A stretch of DNA of 64,000 nucleotides from Pseudomonadota bacterium. Lineage in GTDB: Bacteria > Pseudomonadota > Alphaproteobacteria > Caulobacterales > Caulobacteraceae. The position numbers were made by a program, and so were the translations under genes. Each line of letters begins with the position of its first letter. The stretch's first letter is position 1. The stretch is taken from contig JAEZEZ010000035.1 of assembly GCA_023432855.1 (NCBI GenBank), positions 70,803-134,802 of the forward strand. The letters are read 5' to 3'. Below, one piece after another: positions 34,339 through 43,813 of the stretch. The notes beneath the pieces are model-generated. The model made no database searches, was not told the origin of the DNA, and saw only the letters and a program-made list of their open reading frames with translations.

Positions 34339-35233
34339 CGGACCGGGTCTTGAGCCGGGCCTTCTGCTCCTGGCCGCGTCGTTCTTTCAGCGCGATCTCG
34401 GCTTCGGTCGCCAGCGCCCCCCCGAAGAACACCGCATTCACCGACCAGGACAGCCAGATGAGGAAGACCACCACGGCGCCGATCGAGCCGTAGGTCGCCC
34501 CCAGGGCTGAAATCTGATTCACGTAATAGGCTGAAAACCACGAGGCGAAGAGCGAGAGGGCGGTGGTCGTAAGACCGCCCGCGAGGGACGCACGCCATGC
34601 GACCCTCTCCCGGTGCGACATGGCGTAGCGAAAGATCGCCGTGAAACCGAAAAGCAGCCCCAGGCCGATCCAGAGCCATTCGCTATCGAACCAGCCGTAG
34701 CCCTCGATGCGAAGGTCAGGCACCGCCATGAGTCGCGCCACGATTACGACCCCCGATATGAGGGTCGCCAGGGCAAATGTGGAAAGCGCGACCACGAAGG
34801 CCAGAAGGTTGAAGCGGACGAAGCCATGGGGATCGTCCTCGTCATGGATGAAGTTCAGACCGGCGAGCAAAGCCTTGAAACCCCGGTGGGTGGCGTAGGC
34901 GCCGATGAAGAGCGCGACGGCCGACTGGGCCGAAAGCGCCTTTACCGAACCCATCGTCAGCTCCATGGCCTCGCGCTGGAACAGGGTGCGGGCGCCGATC
35001 GGCAACAGGTGGGACATGCCGGCGGCCTGGATCTGGGCCTGCTCGGGACTGAACACCACGCCGTAGAAACCCAGCATGAGAGCCAGCGCCGGGAACACGG
35101 CGAGCAGAGCGAAGAACGAGACCCCTCCGACGTAAAGCATCACGTCGCGTCCCCACAGGCGCACGAGGGCCTTGACCACGATACGTCCCGTCAGCCGCCC
35201 GATCCCGGCAGCTTGTTGGGCGATTGACGCCAT
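34301..35233 (-). CDS. YihY/BrkB family integral membrane protein
   Basis: A 310-residue membrane protein of the UPF0761/YihY family (once called RNase BN in error). About six hydrophobic helices are seen, with the family motifs YVGGVSFFALLAVFPALAL, WRASLAGGLTTTALSLFASWFSAYYVNQIS and YGSIGAVVVFLIWLSWSVNAVFFGGALATE. The ATG at 35233 has a strong GGAGGA site, so upstream ATGs are less likely. The basic tail ends over the tusA-like gene. Its function is unresolved in the family. Confidence 0.92.
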   Translation of the reverse strand: MASIAQQAAGIGRLTGRIVVKALVRLWGRDVMLYVGGVSFFALLAVFPALALMLGFYGVVFSPEQAQIQAAGMSHLLPIGARTLFQREAMELTMGSVKALSAQSAVALFIGAYATHRGFKALLAGLNFIHDEDDPHGFVRFNLLAFVVALSTFALATLISGVVIVARLMAVPDLRIEGYGWFDSEWLWIGLGLLFGFTAIFRYAMSHRERVAWRASLAGGLTTTALSLFASWFSAYYVNQISALGATYGSIGAVVVFLIWLSWSVNAVFFGGALATEAEIALKERRGQEQKARLKTRSVKTGAPHRAFRR

Positions 35234-35316
35234 ACCGATCCTCCACTGGAGGGCCTGCATAGACCCTGCGACCGCCGCGGGGAAACCCCGAAGCGTCGCA
35301 GTACTCATGGCGCCGC

Positions 35317-36735
35317 TTGCGGAGCGGACGGGCGGCTGTATCGTCCGCCGATGGATTCCTTGCGGCCGTTGCGGTCGCCGAACGCGTGTTCCGCGCACTG
35401 GGGTTGGGGTTGGGGCCGAACGCTCGCGTATTGATCCTCTCGGGGGACGACGCCGTCGCCGCCCCCTTGGCCGAAGGCCTGGACCGGCTCGGATGGCGCA
35501 CGGTCACAGCCCGCGCTCTACAAGGGGCCCTGCACGCACTCGCCGACTTTCCTATCGAAGCGGTCATCATCGACTGCGTCGCCGGCGAAGACGATGCGGC
35601 GGCGGCGGCCGGGGAATTGCGCCGGGCTTACGCGCCGGCCCGCTTGCCGGTCATCGCCCTCGCCCTTCCGATGGCCGCGACGGCGCAGGACGCCTTTGAC
35701 CTGATCCTTCCCCCGGCGCCTCACCCCGCCCAGGCTGCACTGCGGCTGGAACAGGCCGTGCGCTCTGCGGTGGCGGAAGATGAGTTCGCCTTGCGGCGCG
35801 AGACGTTCGCAGATCGTGGACTTAACCTGGACCTCCCTGAGGAGGCCCACCGCCCGCCGCGCATTCTCGTGGTCGGCGAGCCAGCCCCCGCCTTCCTGGC
35901 CCTTTCCAACGCCCTGCAGGCGACCTCGGCCGAGGTCGTTGCGGCCTTCACCGCTTATACGGCCTTCGACTACCTCCACGAGCGCGCCTTCGACGCGGTG
36001 GTCCTGTGGGGCGGCGATGACCAGTCTTCGGCGCTCGCCATCGCGGGCGGGATGCGGCGCAACACGCGCCTCTACCATGTCCCCACGCTGCTCTACCTGC
36101 GGTCCAACAACGACCTGAACCTGTCCGAGGCCTATAATCGGGGCGTCACCGACGTGGCCGCGCCCGATGTCTCCGAGCAGGAGACCGCCGCCCGAGTAAT
36201 GTCCCTCGCCCTCGCCTATCGCCGCCAGACTTCCGTGCGCGAAGCCCTCGACCGCGTCCGGGGCTCCGGGCTCATGGATGCGGCGACCGGCCTCTTCACG
36301 CGCGACCTGTTCGCCAGTCACCTTTCCCGCCTTGGCAGGGCGGCTCACGGCCTGCGACGCCCGCTTTCATTGTGTGTCCTGCGAGTCTCCGACCGGCCGG
36401 AAGTGGCGCGGGCGCGCGCATCGGGCTGGCTGGACAAGGCGATGCCCCAGATCGGCTCGATGGTGGCGCGCCTGGTCCGCTCGGAGGATACGGCGGCGCG
36501 GCTTGCGCCGGAGGTATTCGCCCTTGCCCTGCCGGCGACTTCGCAACCGCAGGCGCGGCTGGTCGGCGAGCGGATCGCGGCAGTCCTTGGCTGTACGGCC
36601 TTCGACGCGGGCGAAGGCCAGTCCCCCTTCGTCGTCGAATTCGACGTCGGCGCCGCCATTCTCGGGCCAGGGCAGACGCCCGCCGACGCCCTCGAGCAGG
36701 CTGCGCTCCAGACGGTGCGGCGCGAAGCCGGCTGA
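35317..36735 (+). CDS. popA: PopA-like c-di-GMP effector (REC-REC-degenerate GGDEF)
   Basis: A 472-residue protein built like PleD and PopA: REC1 (about 37-150), REC2 (about 178-295) and a GGDEF domain (about 305-472). The allosteric I-site RxxD is intact (R388-S-E-D391), followed at the correct distance by L-A-P-E-V-F (396-401) where cyclases have YGGEEF. It should therefore bind c-di-GMP but not make it. In Caulobacter, PopA uses such an I-site to recruit the CtrA inhibitor RcdA to the ClpXP pole. REC2 has lost its phospho-Asp (VVLWGGDD); REC1 keeps IID. The start is uncertain: TTG 35317, or GTG 35386. Confidence 0.8.
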   Translation: MRSGRAAVSSADGFLAAVAVAERVFRALGLGLGPNARVLILSGDDAVAAPLAEGLDRLGWRTVTARALQGALHALADFPIEAVIIDCVAGEDDAAAAAGELRRAYAPARLPVIALALPMAATAQDAFDLILPPAPHPAQAALRLEQAVRSAVAEDEFALRRETFADRGLNLDLPEEAHRPPRILVVGEPAPAFLALSNALQATSAEVVAAFTAYTAFDYLHERAFDAVVLWGGDDQSSALAIAGGMRRNTRLYHVPTLLYLRSNNDLNLSEAYNRGVTDVAAPDVSEQETAARVMSLALAYRRQTSVREALDRVRGSGLMDAATGLFTRDLFASHLSRLGRAAHGLRRPLSLCVLRVSDRPEVARARASGWLDKAMPQIGSMVARLVRSEDTAARLAPEVFALALPATSQPQARLVGERIAAVLGCTAFDAGEGQSPFVVEFDVGAAILGPGQTPADALEQAALQTVRREAG

Positions 36736-36762
36736 AACCGCCGTTGGTGGGTTCCGGGGTGG

Positions 36763-39700
36763 CTAGGCGGCCTGAGCGATCTTGGCCAGTTCCCCGACGA
36801 TGCGTTCGGCCGCCTGTAGCCTGCCTTCGGCGGTCGGCCACTCGCCTTTCACCACGATCTTCTGGTCCGGCCGCAGCTTCCAGTCGCCGGGCCGCTGCTG
36901 GATCAACGCGATCAGACCGCCAGGATTGGCGAAGCGGTCGTCGCGAAAGCTGATCACGGCGCCCTTGGGCCCGATGTCGATCTTCGCCACGTTGGCCTGT
37001 CGGCAAAGTCCCTTCACGCCCACGATCTTCAGCAGCTGCGCCGCCTCTTCCGGCAGGGGGCCGAAGCGGTCGATCAGTTCTGCGGCCAGGGACTCGCGAT
37101 CTTCGAGCCGTTCCGCCTCGCCCAGGCGACGATACATGGCAAGGCGGACGTTGAGGTCCGGCACGTAGGTTTCGGGAATCAATACCGCGACGCCTGCGTT
37201 GATCTGGGGCGACCAGCCGCGCTCGTCGTAGAGGTCGTCGGCCCCCTGCTCTTTCATGGCGGCGACGGCGTCCTCCAGCATCTGCTGGTAGAGCTCGACG
37301 CCGACCTCCTTGATGTGCCCGCTCTGCTCGTCACCCAGCAGGTTGCCTCCGCCACGGATGTCGAGGTCGTGGCTGGCGAGCTGGAAGCCCGCTCCGAGGC
37401 TGTCCAGCGACTGCAGAACCCGGAGGCGCCGGTCGGCGGCAGGCGTCATGGGCTTCTCGGCGGGGGTGGTCAGATATGCGAAGGCGCGGGCCTTGGACCG
37501 TCCGACGCGACCCCGCAGCTGATACAGCTGCGCCAGGCCGAACATATCGGCGCGGTGAATGATCAGGGTGTTGGCCGTCGGGATATCGAGGCCGGACTCC
37601 ACGATCGTGGTGGAGAGCAGGACGTCGAACTGGCCGTCGTAGAAGGCGCTCATCACCTCTTCGAGCTTTGTCGACGCCATCTGTCCGTGGCCGACGGCGA
37701 ACTTCACCTCCGGCACCTGCTCGCGCAAAAACTTTTCGAGATCCGGCAGGTCGCTGATCCGCGGCGTGACGTAGTAGGCCTGACCGCCACGATATTTCTC
37801 GCGCAGCAGCGCCTCGCGCACCACCACGGGATCGAACGGCACGATGTAGGTGCGGACGGCGAGGCGGTCGACGGGCGGGGTCGCGATGATCGACATCTCG
37901 CGGATGCCCGACAGGGCCATCTGGAGTGTGCGAGGGATCGGCGTCGCGGTCAGGGTCAGCATGTGGACGTCCGCCCGCAGGGACTTGAGCCGCTCCTTGT
38001 GCTTGACGCCGAAGTGCTGCTCCTCGTCGACGATGACGAGGCCGAGATCCTTGAACCCTACCTGCTCGCTGAGCACGGCGTGGGTGCCGACGACGATCTC
38101 GATCGACCCATCCTTCAGGCCTTCACGGGTCTCCGCCGTCTCCTTCGCCCCGACCATGCGCGAAAGCTGCCGCACTTTCACGGGCCATCCGGCGAACCGT
38201 TCGGAGAAAGTCTTGAAGTGCTGCCGCGACAAGAGGGTGGTCGGGGCGACCACGGCGACCTGTTTGCCGGACATGGCCACTACAAAGGCGGCGCGCAGCG
38301 CGACTTCCGTCTTGCCGAAGCCGACGTCGCCGCAGATCAGCCGGTCCATCGGCTTGCCGGCGCCCAGGTCGCCCAGGATGTCGCCGACCGCGGCCAGCTG
38401 GTCGTCGGTCTCTTCGTAGGGGAACCGCGCGCAGAACTCGTCGAACAGGCCGTGCGGCGGATCGATTTCACCGGTGGACTTGAGCGAGCGGGCGGCGGCG
38501 ATCTTGATCAGACCTTCCGCCATCTCGCGCAGGCGTTCCTTGGCCCGGGCCTTGCGGGCCTGCCAGGCGGCGCCGCCCAGGCGGTCCAGCTGAACGCCGT
38601 CGCTCTCTGCGCCGTAGCGGGTCAGAAGGTCGATGTTTTCGACCGGCAGATAGAGCTTGGAGTCGCCGTAGTAGTGCAGCTCCAGACAGTCGTGCGGCGC
38701 CTCCTGGACCTCGAGCGTCTTGAGGCCCTCGTAGCGTCCGATGCCGTGATCGATGTGAACCACGAGATCGCCCTGGGTTAGGGCCGAAGCCTCCGCCAGG
38801 AAGTTGGAGGCTCGCCTGCGTTTGCGTGGCCTGGCCAGCCTGTCCCCGAGGATGTCCGTCTCGGAAATCACCGCGAGGTTGTCGGCGACGAACCCGGTTT
38901 CGATCGGCAGAACCACCCGCTGGGGGGTCTTGGGGTCGGCCGCCTTGGCCGCCTGCCAGTAGGGAGCGAAGCGGACGTTCTTCAGTCTGTGGTCCGCCAG
39001 CATGGTCCCCAGGCGTTCGGAAGACCCTTCGCTCCAGGATGCGAAGAGCACGCGCTTGCCGTCCTTCGAAAGGGCCTTGGCATGCTCGCATACCGCCTCG
39101 AACAGGTTGACGCTGTCCTGGGCCCGTTCGGCCGCAAAGCCCCGCCCTCCCCTGGCCCCCATGTCCACGACGTCGTCGCCTTCACGGGTGAACGGGCTGA
39201 AGCGACGCCAGGGGCGGCCCGAGACGCCGGCGTCCCATTCTTCGGCTGTCTGATAGAGCGCGTCGGGCGGAAGAGCCTTGTATCCACCGCCCTTGCGGGA
39301 CTGGGAGGTTTCCTTCCGCGCCTCGAAGGCGTCCTCGATGATCGCCAGGCGCTCGTCGCGCGCTTCCGACGCCAGATGATCGAGCGCCACCAGGGTGTCG
39401 GACGGCAGGTAATCGAACAGCGTCTCGAGACGGTCGTAGAGGAGCGGCAACCAGTGCTCCAGGCCCTGGCGACGGGCGCCTTCGCTGACCGCCGCGTATA
39501 GCGGATCGTCGCCCGCCGCGCCGAACATCCGCAGCCAGGACGAACGGAAGCGCGAGATCGCGTCCTTGTCGAGCAGGGCTTCGCTGACCGGCAAGAGCTC
39601 GATCTCGGTCAGTTGCCGCGTGGACCGCTGCGAAGCCGGATCGAAGGCGCGGATGGATTCGAGCTGGTCGCCGAATAGGTCCAGCCGCACCGGCTCCTCG

Positions 39701-40236
39701 GCGCCGGGCGGATAGACGTCGATCACGCCGCCCCGGATCGCGAACTCGCCCCGATCGGTGACGGTCGAGGCCCTCTGGTAGCCATTGACCGCGAAGTAGC
39801 GCTCCAGGTCGGCGACATCGACCTGACGGCCGACCCGGGTCGAGTAGCCCGCCTCGACCAGCGCCTCGCGCGGCGGCACGCGCTGGAGGAGCGCCGGCGC
39901 CGTGGTCAGGACGAGCAGCGGTTGCTTGTCGTCGGCGCCACGTCGCGCAAGGCTCCACAAACCCGCCATACGCTGGGCCGCGATGGCGGGCGTGGGGCTC
40001 ACACGATCATACGGCAGGCAATCCCAGGCAGGGAATCGCAGGACGGTCAGATCCTGTGCGAAGAAGCCGAGCGCCGCCTCGAAGGCGTCTGCCCGGGCAT
40101 AGTCACGGGCGACGAAGAGCGCTACGCCGCCGCGGCTCTTCATCAGGTCGGCCATGACCAGGCCGTCGAAGCCCTCAGGCGCGCCGGCCAGTTCGAGGCC
40201 GCCTTCGACCTTCGCAATTCTCTGCAATGGAGTCAT
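36763..40236 (-). CDS. mfd: Transcription-repair coupling factor Mfd
   Basis: An 1157-residue DNA translocase that removes stalled RNA polymerase and recruits UvrA. The N-terminal UvrB-like module (about 1-400) includes PAWDCLPYDRVSPTP, and the CarD-like polymerase-interaction domain holds LVVHIDHGIGRYEGL. The RecG-like motor has GDVGFGKTEVALRAAF and VIVDEEQHFGVKHKERLK, followed by motif TATPIPRTLQMAL. The TRCF domain finishes the protein. It lies 7 bases after sdhE, in the same operon. Confidence 0.98.
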   Translation of the reverse strand: MTPLQRIAKVEGGLELAGAPEGFDGLVMADLMKSRGGVALFVARDYARADAFEAALGFFAQDLTVLRFPAWDCLPYDRVSPTPAIAAQRMAGLWSLARRGADDKQPLLVLTTAPALLQRVPPREALVEAGYSTRVGRQVDVADLERYFAVNGYQRASTVTDRGEFAIRGGVIDVYPPGAEEPVRLDLFGDQLESIRAFDPASQRSTRQLTEIELLPVSEALLDKDAISRFRSSWLRMFGAAGDDPLYAAVSEGARRQGLEHWLPLLYDRLETLFDYLPSDTLVALDHLASEARDERLAIIEDAFEARKETSQSRKGGGYKALPPDALYQTAEEWDAGVSGRPWRRFSPFTREGDDVVDMGARGGRGFAAERAQDSVNLFEAVCEHAKALSKDGKRVLFASWSEGSSERLGTMLADHRLKNVRFAPYWQAAKAADPKTPQRVVLPIETGFVADNLAVISETDILGDRLARPRKRRRASNFLAEASALTQGDLVVHIDHGIGRYEGLKTLEVQEAPHDCLELHYYGDSKLYLPVENIDLLTRYGAESDGVQLDRLGGAAWQARKARAKERLREMAEGLIKIAAARSLKSTGEIDPPHGLFDEFCARFPYEETDDQLAAVGDILGDLGAGKPMDRLICGDVGFGKTEVALRAAFVVAMSGKQVAVVAPTTLLSRQHFKTFSERFAGWPVKVRQLSRMVGAKETAETREGLKDGSIEIVVGTHAVLSEQVGFKDLGLVIVDEEQHFGVKHKERLKSLRADVHMLTLTATPIPRTLQMALSGIREMSIIATPPVDRLAVRTYIVPFDPVVVREALLREKYRGGQAYYVTPRISDLPDLEKFLREQVPEVKFAVGHGQMASTKLEEVMSAFYDGQFDVLLSTTIVESGLDIPTANTLIIHRADMFGLAQLYQLRGRVGRSKARAFAYLTTPAEKPMTPAADRRLRVLQSLDSLGAGFQLASHDLDIRGGGNLLGDEQSGHIKEVGVELYQQMLEDAVAAMKEQGADDLYDERGWSPQINAGVAVLIPETYVPDLNVRLAMYRRLGEAERLEDRESLAAELIDRFGPLPEEAAQLLKIVGVKGLCRQANVAKIDIGPKGAVISFRDDRFANPGGLIALIQQRPGDWKLRPDQKIVVKGEWPTAEGRLQAAERIVGELAKIAQAA

Positions 40237-40243
40237 CGAGCGC

Positions 40244-40543
40244 TCAAGAACCCCTGAGATGATCCGGGGTTGCCGCGAAGGCCGAGCTCTGGAACGCCTT
40301 CAGCCGATCCATAACAGAGCCTCGATAAGCCTCGGGCGTCGGCTCGCGGCCTATGATCCAGCCGTATAGATCCTGGTCCGGAACCTCGAGAAGTCTTTCG
40401 AAATCCGCAAGTTCTGCTTCGGACATCGCAGGCAGGTAGAGGTCCGCGAAGGGCCCGAGCACGAGGTCGGCCTCACGAAATCCCCGCCGCCAGGCGCGGA
40501 AGGATAGTCGGTTAAGTCGCGCCTCCTGCGAGGGCTCGGTCAT
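40244..40543 (-). CDS. sdhE: Succinate dehydrogenase flavinylation factor SdhE
   Basis: A 99-residue member of the SDHAF2/SdhE family that promotes covalent FAD attachment to SdhA. The signature RGxxE is present in AWRRGFREADLVLGPF (about 19-34), and EVPDQDLYGWIIG is the second conserved block. The protein is cytoplasmic. It is placed directly upstream of mfd and divergent from recG, a common alphaproteobacterial arrangement. Confidence 0.93.
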   Translation of the reverse strand: MTEPSQEARLNRLSFRAWRRGFREADLVLGPFADLYLPAMSEAELADFERLLEVPDQDLYGWIIGREPTPEAYRGSVMDRLKAFQSSAFAATPDHLRGS

Positions 40544-40612
40544 GGAATTACCTGTGTTGGGCGGGCGTCATAGCGCTCCGCGCGCGCCTTGGTAAGCGGT
40601 TATGCTACCGAC

Positions 40613-42685
40613 ATGCGGCCGGAGATTCTCTTTCCTCTCTTCGCCCCCGTTTCCAGCCTGAAGGGCGCCGGGCCGAAGATCGCCCCGCTCATCGAAAAGG
40701 CCGCGGGGCCGATCGTGCGCGACTTGTTGCTGACCGCACCGCACAGCCTTGTGTTCCGGGAGCTGACCACCGCCTCATCCGCCGTGGAAGGCCGGATTCA
40801 AACCTTCGAAGTCGTGATCGACCAGCACCAGCGTCCGACCCGTCCCGGCGTCCCCTACAAGGTGCGCGCAGCGGACGCCACGGGGTTCATTCACCTGATC
40901 TACTTCAAGGTCTTCGGGGACCACCTGCAGAGAAAGCTGCCCGTGGGGTCGCACTGGGTGGTCAGCGGACGGGTGGAACGCTTCGGTCCAGAAGTGCAGG
41001 TCCCTCATCCGGACTACCTGATCCCAGCGAACAGCACGGAACGTCCGCCCCCGGTCGAACCGGTGTACCCCGTCACCGCCGGCATCACCTCACGCCAGCT
41101 TCGGCGGTTCATCGAGCTCGCGCTTGAACAGGCTCCGGATCTTCCCGAATGGCAGGATGCGGCCTGGGTGCGGCGCGAGGGCCTGCCGTCATGGCATGAG
41201 GCCATTGCTCACCTCCACGCGCCGAAAACCGAGACTGATCTGCAACCCGGCTCTCCCGCCCGACGTCGTCTCGCCTTCGATGAACTGTTGGCTCATCAGC
41301 TGGCGCTTGGTCGCCGGCGCTCCGCACGCAAATCCATCCGGACAGAGCCCATCGTGCCGGGCGCGGCCTCTCTCACCCTCAGGGCCAACCTTCCCTTCAC
41401 CTTGACCGCGGCCCAGGAGCGGGCCCTCGCCGAAATCCGCGCCGATCTCGCCTCCGGATCGAAAATGAGCCGGCTGGTCCACGGCGACGTGGGCTCCGGC
41501 AAGACGGTCGTGGCGGCCTTGGCCATGGCGGATGTCGTCGGGTCCGGACGCCAGGCGGCCCTGATGGCCCCTACCGAGGTGCTGGCGCGTCAGCATTTTG
41601 ATCGCCTGTCCCCACTTTGGGAAGCCTCGGGACTGCGGAGCCTGCTCCTCAGCGGACGGGACAATGGAAGAGCAAGAGCGGACAAGCTGGCCCAACTGGC
41701 GGATGGCGCCGCCGACATTGCCGTAGGCACTCACGCCCTCTTCCAGGACGATGTCCGTTTCCACCGCCTGGGTCTGGCGGTGATGGACGAACAGCATCGC
41801 TTCGGCGTCAGTGAGCGCCAGCGCCTGCAGGACAAAGGGAATGGCGTCCACGTCCTGGCGCTGTCTGCGACCCCGATCCCCCGCACTCTGGAGTTGACGC
41901 AGTTCGGGGACCTCGAGGTGTCGCGTCTTGATGAGAAGCCGCCGGGACGCAAGCCGGTCGCTACGCGCGCCGTGCCGTCTTCGCGCATCGGGCAAGTGGT
42001 GTCCCGATTGAAGTCCGTGCTCGCGACCGGTGCTCAGGCCTACTGGATCTGTCCGCTCGTCAGTGAATCGGAGGTGAGCGACCTAGCCGCTGCGGAAGCC
42101 CGCTGCCGCGACCTGGCCGCACACCTCGGTGAAGGTGTCGGCCTTGTCCACGGGCGGATGAGCGGGCCAGAAAAAGACGCGGTCATGACGGATTTCTCGG
42201 CCGGGCGTCTCAAGCTGCTGGTGGCCACCACCGTGGTCGAGGTGGGGGTGGATGTCCCCAACGCCTCCATCATGGTGATAGAGCACGCGGAACGGTTCGG
42301 GCTCGCCCAACTGCACCAGCTTCGCGGTCGCGTCGGCCGGGGCACGGCTGAAAGCGCCTGCCTTCTGCTCTATGATGGCCGTCTGTCAGAGGCGGCGACG
42401 GCGAGGCTCGAGGTGTTACGGCGCACCGAGGATGGCTTCGAGATCGCGGAAACCGACTGGGCCCTGCGCGGAGGTGGGGATCTTCTGGGGCTGCGCCAGA
42501 GCGGATTTCCGGACTATCGCATCGCTGATCCGATAGCGCACCGAGACCTTCTCCTGGCTGCGGCAGCCGATGCCCGGATGCAGCTGCAGCGGGATCCACA
42601 GTTTGAGAGTTCTCGTGGAGGTGCTTTGAACGTCCTCACAGAACTCTACGACTGGCGCCCTGATCGCACCGATGCCCCGGCCTGA
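40613..42685 (+). CDS. recG: RecG ATP-dependent DNA helicase
   Basis: A 690-residue branch-migration helicase that remodels stalled forks and Holliday junctions. The N-terminal wedge/OB region includes PYKVRAADATGFIHLIYFK (about 82-100). The motor has Walker A GDVGSGKTVVAALAM, DEQHRFGVSERQ, SATPIPRTLELTQFGDLEVS and QLRGRVGRG; it ends with the TRG block DLLGLRQSGFPDYRIAD. The last 40 bases overlap the convergent DUF3089 gene. Confidence 0.97.
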   Translation: MRPEILFPLFAPVSSLKGAGPKIAPLIEKAAGPIVRDLLLTAPHSLVFRELTTASSAVEGRIQTFEVVIDQHQRPTRPGVPYKVRAADATGFIHLIYFKVFGDHLQRKLPVGSHWVVSGRVERFGPEVQVPHPDYLIPANSTERPPPVEPVYPVTAGITSRQLRRFIELALEQAPDLPEWQDAAWVRREGLPSWHEAIAHLHAPKTETDLQPGSPARRRLAFDELLAHQLALGRRRSARKSIRTEPIVPGAASLTLRANLPFTLTAAQERALAEIRADLASGSKMSRLVHGDVGSGKTVVAALAMADVVGSGRQAALMAPTEVLARQHFDRLSPLWEASGLRSLLLSGRDNGRARADKLAQLADGAADIAVGTHALFQDDVRFHRLGLAVMDEQHRFGVSERQRLQDKGNGVHVLALSATPIPRTLELTQFGDLEVSRLDEKPPGRKPVATRAVPSSRIGQVVSRLKSVLATGAQAYWICPLVSESEVSDLAAAEARCRDLAAHLGEGVGLVHGRMSGPEKDAVMTDFSAGRLKLLVATTVVEVGVDVPNASIMVIEHAERFGLAQLHQLRGRVGRGTAESACLLLYDGRLSEAATARLEVLRRTEDGFEIAETDWALRGGGDLLGLRQSGFPDYRIADPIAHRDLLLAAAADARMQLQRDPQFESSRGGALNVLTELYDWRPDRTDAPA

Positions 42686-43800
42686 GCCGATCCCGCGATC
42701 TTCGTGGCGAGACGAGCCTGAGCATCGAACTCAATGTCAGCATAGAAGAGGTTGTACGGCTCGATCTTCCTGCGTTCCGCCCATGAACCCGCAGGCCTGA
42801 GCGAGGCCGACTTCGGCGTCGACGTGCGCAAGAGCCCGTCCGCGCACCGAGTGCTTACCTGGCGAGGCAGGAACGCAGGGCGCACGCCCCACTCCAGCCC
42901 GGTTGCATTGGCTGCGCCCCGGTTGCGCCTCGCGGGCACGGCACCTTCGCTCACCGCGCCCAGGACCGGATTGACGCACAAGGCATCCCTCTTCCCGAGG
43001 TTCACGAGCCGGCCAGCGCCGTTCCATACGAGGGCGCGGCGGAGCCTTCGGTGGGCTGCTTCCGGGTCCAATTCCGGTTCCTCGGCCCAGGCCACGACGC
43101 AGCCGGTTTCGGCCCGGCGGCTGCATGCGGGGATCGGCGAGCCGACGGCATAGCGGTCTTGCGGGGTCAAGGTATCGATCAGATAGGCCGCCACCAACCG
43201 GTCGCGCAGCGCAGGATCGGCCGCGACCTCCTCACGCAGGAGCCGGTCCGCCAGCAACCCGCCCTGTTCCGCGCCCGCGATGATCAGCGGGCGGCCCGTG
43301 TCGTGCTCTGCGCGCCAATACCGGAAAGCGCGACGGATATCCTCATAGGCGAAAGCGCGCGCCTCCCGGGCGTCATCCCGCAGCGTCGACTGGGCGTAAA
43401 GGCTGGCCTGACGGTACCGTGGCGCAAAGATGCGCCCGGTTCGCAGGAACGGACCTGCATAGTTGGGCAGGGCGACGCGCTGGAGAAAGCGTTCGGACGC
43501 CTCGTTCCGAAGCGGCGCGTTCCAGTGAATTCCGCCGTCATAGGTTGTCGGATGGATGAAGAAGACGTCGGCCTGGGGCTCGTCCGTGGCCGACATCGGC
43601 GCCCCCGGCAGGGGCAACGCCCATGAGCGAGCCTGCGAATAGTCCGGGGGGCCCGGAGGCTGATAGGTCTGATAGGGGACCTGGGGATCAAGTCCCTTGA
43701 ACAGTATGTCGTCGCGAAATGCGAAGGCGGCCACGGCCATGAGCCCGCAAATGGTCGCCGCGGTCCAAACCAGCCCTCGCTTCAGCGTCCAAGCTGCCAT
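42646..43800 (-). CDS. DUF3089 alpha/beta-hydrolase-like protein without the catalytic serine
   Basis: A 384-residue protein with an N-terminal membrane anchor (about 8-28). It matches the DUF3089 hydrolase family: ADVFFIHPTTYDGG, IFAPRYRQASL, DIRRAFRYWRAEHDTGRPLIIAG and, near the C-terminus, NLFYADIEFD. The nucleophile elbow, normally AGHSQG, reads AGAEQGG, with Glu178 in place of serine and Ala177 for the preceding His (codon GAA at 43267-43269). It is therefore probably not a serine esterase. It lies 13 bases downstream of kdsA. Its 3' end overlaps recG. Confidence 0.87.
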   Translation of the reverse strand: MAAWTLKRGLVWTAATICGLMAVAAFAFRDDILFKGLDPQVPYQTYQPPGPPDYSQARSWALPLPGAPMSATDEPQADVFFIHPTTYDGGIHWNAPLRNEASERFLQRVALPNYAGPFLRTGRIFAPRYRQASLYAQSTLRDDAREARAFAYEDIRRAFRYWRAEHDTGRPLIIAGAEQGGLLADRLLREEVAADPALRDRLVAAYLIDTLTPQDRYAVGSPIPACSRRAETGCVVAWAEEPELDPEAAHRRLRRALVWNGAGRLVNLGKRDALCVNPVLGAVSEGAVPARRNRGAANATGLEWGVRPAFLPRQVSTRCADGLLRTSTPKSASLRPAGSWAERRKIEPYNLFYADIEFDAQARLATKIAGSAQAGASVRSGRQS

Positions 43801-43813
43801 GGCTCAGGCCGGA

